Positions 61,579-64,000 of a stretch of DNA of 64,000 nucleotides are shown here, piece by piece (within the stretch, counting starts at the first letter, position 1; each line of letters starts with the position of its first letter). The stretch is from Synechococcaceae cyanobacterium (lineage in GTDB: Bacteria; Cyanobacteriota; Cyanobacteriia; PCC-6307; Cyanobiaceae): positions 1 to 64,000 of the forward strand of contig CANCJV010000008.1 of the NCBI GenBank assembly GCA_947378425.1, written 5' to 3'. Under the pieces are notes generated by a model, which was not told the origin of the DNA, did no database searches, and saw only the letters and a list, made by a program, of their open reading frames with translations. The translations under genes were made by a program, and so were the position numbers.

Positions 61579-61652
61579 CGGGACTGACGGGATTCGAACC
61601 CGCAACTTCCGCCGTGACAGGGCGGTGCTCTAACCGGTTGAACTACAGTCCC
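61579..61652 (-). tRNA. tRNA-Asp (GTC)
   Basis: On the minus strand the acceptor arms GGGACTG and CAGTCCC pair, the anticodon stem CCGCC/GGCGG encloses CTGTCAC with anticodon GTC, and the T-arm reads GGGTTCGAATCCC. The discriminator is G, as expected for tRNA-Asp. The CCA end is not encoded. It lies just upstream of gltX. Confidence 0.95.
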
Positions 61653-61931
61653 AGGCCAGCCTGGAGGGGCTGGGCTCGTCGTGCCGGGGAGGCACGAACA
61701 CGACGGCGTCAGGCGCCGACCAAGGAAGTATCCAACGTGACGTGTCCCCCCGTCAACGGGGCAGGAGCAGTCATTGATCCGGGTGCGGCCGGAGCGCCGC
61801 TGTTCAGGGACATGCCAGGGGCTGAGGCGGACGGTCCGTTCAGCCGGCATGGGTGGCTTTGCCGTGGCTCCTTTGTCTCGGGTCCCTCCTGAAGCTGGCG
61901 GAGATGGCCAGGGTTGGAGGAGACGCCATAC

Positions 61932-61963
61932 AAAAGCTCACCCGTTTTGGCAAACAGGTGAGC
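61932..61963 (-). terminator. Rho-independent terminator of the small minus-strand gene
   Basis: On the minus strand GCTCACC and GGTGAGC enclose a further short stem (GTTT/AAAC) and are followed directly by TTTTG. It lies 43 bases past the stop of the gene at 62007-62195. No gene was found in the surrounding 61653-62006. Confidence 0.75.
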
Positions 61964-62006
61964 GGTGATGGTGAATCCGATCGCTGTCGATACGGAGCGT
62001 GAGATT

Positions 62007-62195
62007 TCAGGGGCGGAAGCCGGCAGGTTCGATCAGGCGCACCTGGTTGCCCCGGGCAGTGAACTCCCGTCCCTGATCGCTTTGAACCACCACCCGGCCA
62101 CCGGATTTAACCCGGATCACCCGGGCCCGTACCCAGCCAAGGGCAGCGGATTCCAGCACCTTCACGACGTCACCGGGCTGTAGATCCAACTCCAT
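62007..62195 (-). CDS. Small SH3/KOW-like conserved hypothetical protein
   Basis: 62 residues from the ATG at 62195: MELDLQPGDVVKVLESAALG, then WVRARVIRVKSGGRVVVQSD, QGREFTARGNQVRLIEPAG. The all-beta pattern with PGDVVKV and RGNQVRLI suggests an SH3-like barrel. The gene lies between tRNA-Trp and tRNA-Asp, with a terminator right after it. The upstream in-frame extension to 62261 is part of the tRNA-Trp region and is unlikely to be translated. Confidence 0.75.
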   Translation of the reverse strand: MELDLQPGDVVKVLESAALGWVRARVIRVKSGGRVVVQSDQGREFTARGNQVRLIEPAGFRP

Positions 62196-62231
62196 GTTCG
62201 GAAGCAAATAATTGCGATTGAGGCCATCGAA

Positions 62232-62304
62232 CGCGCCGTGGAGGACTTGAACCCCCGACATCAGGTTTTGGAGACCTGCGTTCTACCAACTGAACTAACG
62301 GCGC
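62232..62304 (-). tRNA. tRNA-Trp (CCA)
   Basis: Acceptor arms GCGCCGT and ACGGCGC pair; the anticodon stem CAGGT/ACCTG encloses CTCCAAA with anticodon CCA; the T-arm reads GGGGGTTCAAGTCCTCC. The discriminator is G. CCA is not encoded. The gene lies 95 bases downstream of the end of rplS on the same strand. Confidence 0.95.
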
Positions 62305-62398
62305 AAGGCGATGACCCCTGGGACATCAAGGACATGGCCCGTAGTGGCAGGCTCCTGGAAGGGAGCCGCCACTCAAGCCATGGCTTCAAGACTGCAAG

Positions 62399-62890
62399 TC
62401 AGCGATCGAAACGCTGCTTGACCCGAGTGGCCTTGCCCACCCGGTCACGAAGATAGAAGAGCTTCGCCCGGCGCACCTTACCCCGGCGCTCCACTTTGAC
62501 GGAAGCCACCTGGGGACTGTGGAGCATGAACACCCGCTCGACGCCGATCCCCTGGAAGATGCGGCGCACGGTGATGGTCTCATTGAGGCCGCCGTGACGC
62601 TTGGCAATCACGACACCTTCGTAGGGCTGGACCCGCTCCTTGTTGCCTTCCCGAATCCGCACGCCGACACGCACGGTGTCGCCGACGTAGATCTCGGGGA
62701 GATCGCTCTTGAGCTGTTCGGCTTCAAACGCCTTGATCATGTCGTAGGCGCTGAGCTTGCCGGTGGTGGCCTTCAGCGCCGGAGCGACGCTGGCCACGGC
62801 TTTGTCCTGCTCGGCCTCATCCTGGAGATCGCTCTCCAGGACTGGGCTGTCCTGTTCGGACGTGTTCTGCTCTGTTGTTTCCGCTGCCAT
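62399..62890 (-). CDS. rplS: 50S ribosomal protein L19
   Basis: 163 residues from the ATG at 62890. The core L19 fold begins near residue 50 ([55 protein letters not shown]) and ends in [21 protein letters not shown] ~45-residue acidic N-terminal extension (Glu/Gln/Asp/Ser-rich) precedes it, as in other cyanobacterial L19 proteins. L19 sits at the interface of the ribosomal subunits. Confidence 0.96.
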   Translation of the reverse strand: MAAETTEQNTSEQDSPVLESDLQDEAEQDKAVASVAPALKATTGKLSAYDMIKAFEAEQLKSDLPEIYVGDTVRVGVRIREGNKERVQPYEGVVIAKRHGGLNETITVRRIFQGIGVERVFMLHSPQVASVKVERRGKVRRAKLFYLRDRVGKATRVKQRFDR

Positions 62891-62948
62891 CCCGATTCCG
62901 CGAAGCCTGGCCAAACCACCAGTGTACCGGCTGGGGTGACCCCCCTCC

Positions 62949-63359
62949 CTAGCGACGCCGCCACTGGCGCTGCAGCCGTTGCCAGGCCATGGAGCCGCCA
63001 CTGGCCAGCATCCAGAGCAGCCCGAGGCCGTTCAGGAGCACGTAGACCGTTTCACCGTTGGGCCCGAACCAGCGCTTCAGCCATTCCCCTTCGTGCAGCA
63101 CCATCAGCAGATGGGACTGATCCCTGTCCAGGCCTGCCCAGTCCCGCAGCAGGCGATAACTGACACCGCTGATCACCGTCAGCAGCAGGGGCGCCAGGAC
63201 CACCGGTGCCAGGGTTGCGTGGGCCTGCCGCAGACGGGCCACTAGGGGCAGGGCCGCAGCCGGGGCGGACTCGGAGGTCACGGCGAAAACGACAGCCAGG
63301 GTGACGCCATTGATAGCTTGAATCCGGCCGATCCAACTTTCCCCCAGCGCTCGCCGCAT
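62949..63359 (-). CDS. Small membrane protein with PepSY-associated TM-like helices
   Basis: 136 residues with about three hydrophobic segments ([35 protein letters not shown] and [20 protein letters not shown]) and the motif [20 protein letters not shown], which resembles PepSY-associated TM helix proteins. The ligand or partner is unknown. Its ATG at 63359 overlaps the ATG of map on the other strand by two bases. It ends 58 bases before rplS starts. Confidence 0.7.
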   Translation of the reverse strand: MRRALGESWIGRIQAINGVTLAVVFAVTSESAPAAALPLVARLRQAHATLAPVVLAPLLLTVISGVSYRLLRDWAGLDRDQSHLLMVLHEGEWLKRWFGPNGETVYVLLNGLGLLWMLASGGSMAWQRLQRQWRRR

Positions 63360-64000
63360 GAATCTCTTTGCTGATCTGCTGGCCCATACCCAGTCAGGAC
63401 AGGGCGCCAGCGGTCTGGCCACCCAGGGCGGCCCCCGCATTCAGAAAGGGCGCCGCGGCGTCGAGATCAAGTCCGCCCGCGAGATCGAGATCATGCGGCA
63501 GGCCAGCCGCATCGTCGCCACGGTGCTGCGGGAGATCATCGAGATCGCCGCCCCGGGGATGAGTACCGCCGATCTCGATCGCCATGCCGAGCGACGCATC
63601 CGCGAAATGGGCGCCACCCCCAGTTTCAAGGGCTACCACGGCTTTCCGGCCAGCATCTGCGCCAGCATCAATGACCAGGTGGTGCACGGCATTCCGGGCG
63701 AGCGCCAGGTGATCCGCGACGGCGATCTGCTCAAGGTGGACACCGGCGCCTATTTCGAGGGCTATCACGGTGACAGTTGCGTCACGATCCCCGTCGGTGC
63801 CGGTGCCAGCGAGGAGGCCCGCCGCCTCAGTCGCGTTGCCCAGGAATCGCTGATGAAGGGGCTGGCCACGGTGAGGGCCGGCAGCACCCTGCTGGAGCTC
63901 GCCGGCGCCGTGCAGGACCACGTCGAGGCCCACGGCTACGCCGTGGTCGAGGACTACACCGGCCATGGCGTGGGCCGAAACCTGCACGAGGAGCCCTCGG
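63358..64000 (+). CDS. map: Methionine aminopeptidase, type I (5' part, runs off the window)
   Basis: The frame is open from the ATG at 63358 to the window edge, 214 codons. A ~35-residue N-terminal extension precedes the MetAP core: [40 protein letters not shown], and the metal ligands in [20 protein letters not shown] (two Asp) and [15 protein letters not shown] (His). The enzyme removes the initiator methionine from nascent proteins using a dinuclear metal centre. The remaining C-terminal ligands (two Glu) lie beyond the window. Confidence 0.95.
   Translation, partial: MNLFADLLAHTQSGQGASGLATQGGPRIQKGRRGVEIKSAREIEIMRQASRIVATVLREIIEIAAPGMSTADLDRHAERRIREMGATPSFKGYHGFPASICASINDQVVHGIPGERQVIRDGDLLKVDTGAYFEGYHGDSCVTIPVGAGASEEARRLSRVAQESLMKGLATVRAGSTLLELAGAVQDHVEAHGYAVVEDYTGHGVGRNLHEEPS

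Overview
The window is chromosomal DNA from a high-GC unicellular picocyanobacterium of the Synechococcus/Cyanobium type. The evidence is a phycobilisome rod-core linker (CpcG), a CpcS/CpeS-type bilin lyase, a ferredoxin-thioredoxin reductase catalytic subunit and a sufR/sufBCDS locus in cyanobacterial order. The species cannot be named from the sequence alone.

Layout. 0-9 kb: on the minus strand, a DUF4912 protein, cpcG, a bilin lyase, an alpha-helical hypothetical and the Fe-S repressor sufR; divergent from them, ftrC-sufB-sufC-sufD-sufS, with a perfect palindrome between sufR and ftrC. 9-16 kb: rlmH, an MscS-type channel, a DUF1543 protein, a large CBM2-GH18 chitinase, a LuxR-type regulator and an amidase lipoprotein. 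16-22 kb: a flavin amine oxidase divergent from a complete polyamine-type ABC transporter (ATPase, binding protein, two permeases). 22-29.5 kb: mtnA, a C39-like peptidase, a GH19 chitinase pseudogene, then a tight operon of a CACHE-type membrane sensor, a ParA/MinD-like ATPase and a winged-helix/alpha-beta hydrolase fusion. 29.5-33.5 kb: an AT-richer RTX protein with seven propeller-like repeats, flanked by debris that includes a decayed second copy of the ParA-like gene and a phospholipase-D-like fragment. 33.5-37.6 kb: an MDR oxidoreductase, htpX and a bifunctional aldolase/short-chain dehydrogenase. 37.6-42.5 kb: an insertion-sequence graveyard (ISAs1, IS630, IS1595 and IS1182 remnants) ending in a full-length IS5-family transposase.

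42.6-50.6 kb is the most striking part: a tightly overlapping operon of a UbiA-type prenyl-phosphate phosphoribosyltransferase, a DprE2-like reductase, a DprE1-like oxidase, an epimerase, an AT-rich polytopic membrane protein, a UDP-galactopyranose-mutase-like flavoprotein, a GtrA protein and an HAD phosphatase. Together they look like a lipid-linked D-arabinofuranose pathway resembling that of mycobacteria, with a candidate glycosyltransferase and flippase, placed in a cyanobacterium. A full-length IS1182-family element, a second AT-rich glycosyltransferase-like protein and rfbD-rfbC-rfbA (dTDP-rhamnose) follow, so 42-57 kb reads as a surface-glycan island.

56.7-64 kb returns to core genes: polA, gltX, tRNA-Asp, tRNA-Trp, rplS and the 5' part of map, plus small conserved-looking proteins. 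No CRISPR array, rRNA, riboswitch or phage module was seen.
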